A DNA stretch of 64,000 bases, taken from JBHIYN01 sp041984235 (lineage in GTDB: Bacteria > Pseudomonadota > Gammaproteobacteria > Ga0077536). Both the position numbers and the translations under genes were made by a program. Of the stretch, positions 63,913 through 64,000 are shown one piece after another. The notes under the pieces were generated by a model. The model made no database searches. It was not told the DNA's origin and saw only the letters and a program-made list of their open reading frames with translations. The DNA lies in assembly GCA_041984235.1 (NCBI GenBank), contig JBHIYN010000016.1:62001-126000 (forward strand), written 5' to 3'. Position 1 is the first letter of the stretch. Each line of letters starts with the position of its first letter.

Positions 63913-64000
63913 ATGAGGTGGTCCCAGATTGGGAAGGTGCGATTCCCGTCTTCGGCGTCCATCATCTGCCCATATTGTGGCGAGAAGGGCGTTTTCTCCC
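63913..64000 (+). CDS. Second integron cassette gene, cut by the window end
   Basis: An ATG 43 bp after the attC opens a frame that runs off the window, beginning MRWSQIGKVRFPSSASIICP and followed by YCGEKGVFS. The CPYC pair suggests a zinc-binding N-terminus like those of DUF4145-type proteins. Only 29 residues are visible, so the family is not certain. Confidence 0.55.
   Translation, partial: MRWSQIGKVRFPSSASIICPYCGEKGVFS

Overview
The window is a high-GC (roughly 70 %) chromosome segment of a gammaproteobacterium. Conserved gene orders support this: ftsY-ftsE-ftsX-rpoH, gyrB-recF-dnaN-dnaA facing rpmH-rnpA-yidC-mnmE, aroQ-accB-accC-prmA, dusB-fis-purH-purD, and an aa3-type cytochrome oxidase cluster. 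I cannot name the species. A halophilic, sulfur-oxidising or Chromatiales-like lineage is possible, but this is a guess.

Layout. 1-2.7 kb: the tail of a GldF/GldG-like ABC export system, then mutM. 2.7-8.5 kb, minus strand: two M16 peptidase-family proteins, rsmD, coaD, a YfhL-type ferredoxin and gamma-glutamyltransferase. 8.6-12.2 kb, plus strand: ftsY, ftsE, ftsX and rpoH. The rpoH promoter is overlapped by a perfect CIRCE operator. 12.2-20.7 kb: the cytochrome c oxidase structural genes (ctaC, ctaD, ctaE) with assembly factors (ctaG, a 40-aa protein, SURF1, a CxxxC protein, ctaA, ctaB) and a membrane protein of unknown role. 21-25.3 kb: biotin genes bioB-F-C-D, with comF divergent. 26-35.9 kb: the replication-origin neighbourhood. 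It has perfect DnaA boxes on both sides of dnaA, and the rnpA reading frame has no ordinary start codon after rpmH. 35.9-43.6 kb: a surface-glycan cluster with two GT9, two GT4, a CgeB-like transferase, a sulfotransferase, a methyltransferase and an ELM1-family protein. 43.7-49.9 kb: ilvE, glnE, a methionine-type aminotransferase, a repeat island, fxsA and cutA. 49.9-61.9 kb: dsbD, a TlpA-like thioredoxin, aroQ, accBC, prmA, a zinc-ribbon membrane protein, dusB, fis, purH and purD. Three tandem palindromic repeats lie between purH and purD.

Right end (61.9-64 kb): a chromosomal integron begins 9 bp after purD. It has an intact IntI with all catalytic residues, a candidate attI, one complete gene cassette of unknown function, a well-formed attC, and the start of a second cassette cut by the window edge. 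GC content drops visibly here. This is the accessory and least-described part of the window.

Most of the window is housekeeping. The points most worth following up are the integron cassettes, the CIRCE control of rpoH, the two repeat islands (one carrying a duplicated 3' piece of fxsA), the rnpA start problem and the sulfated-glycan cluster.
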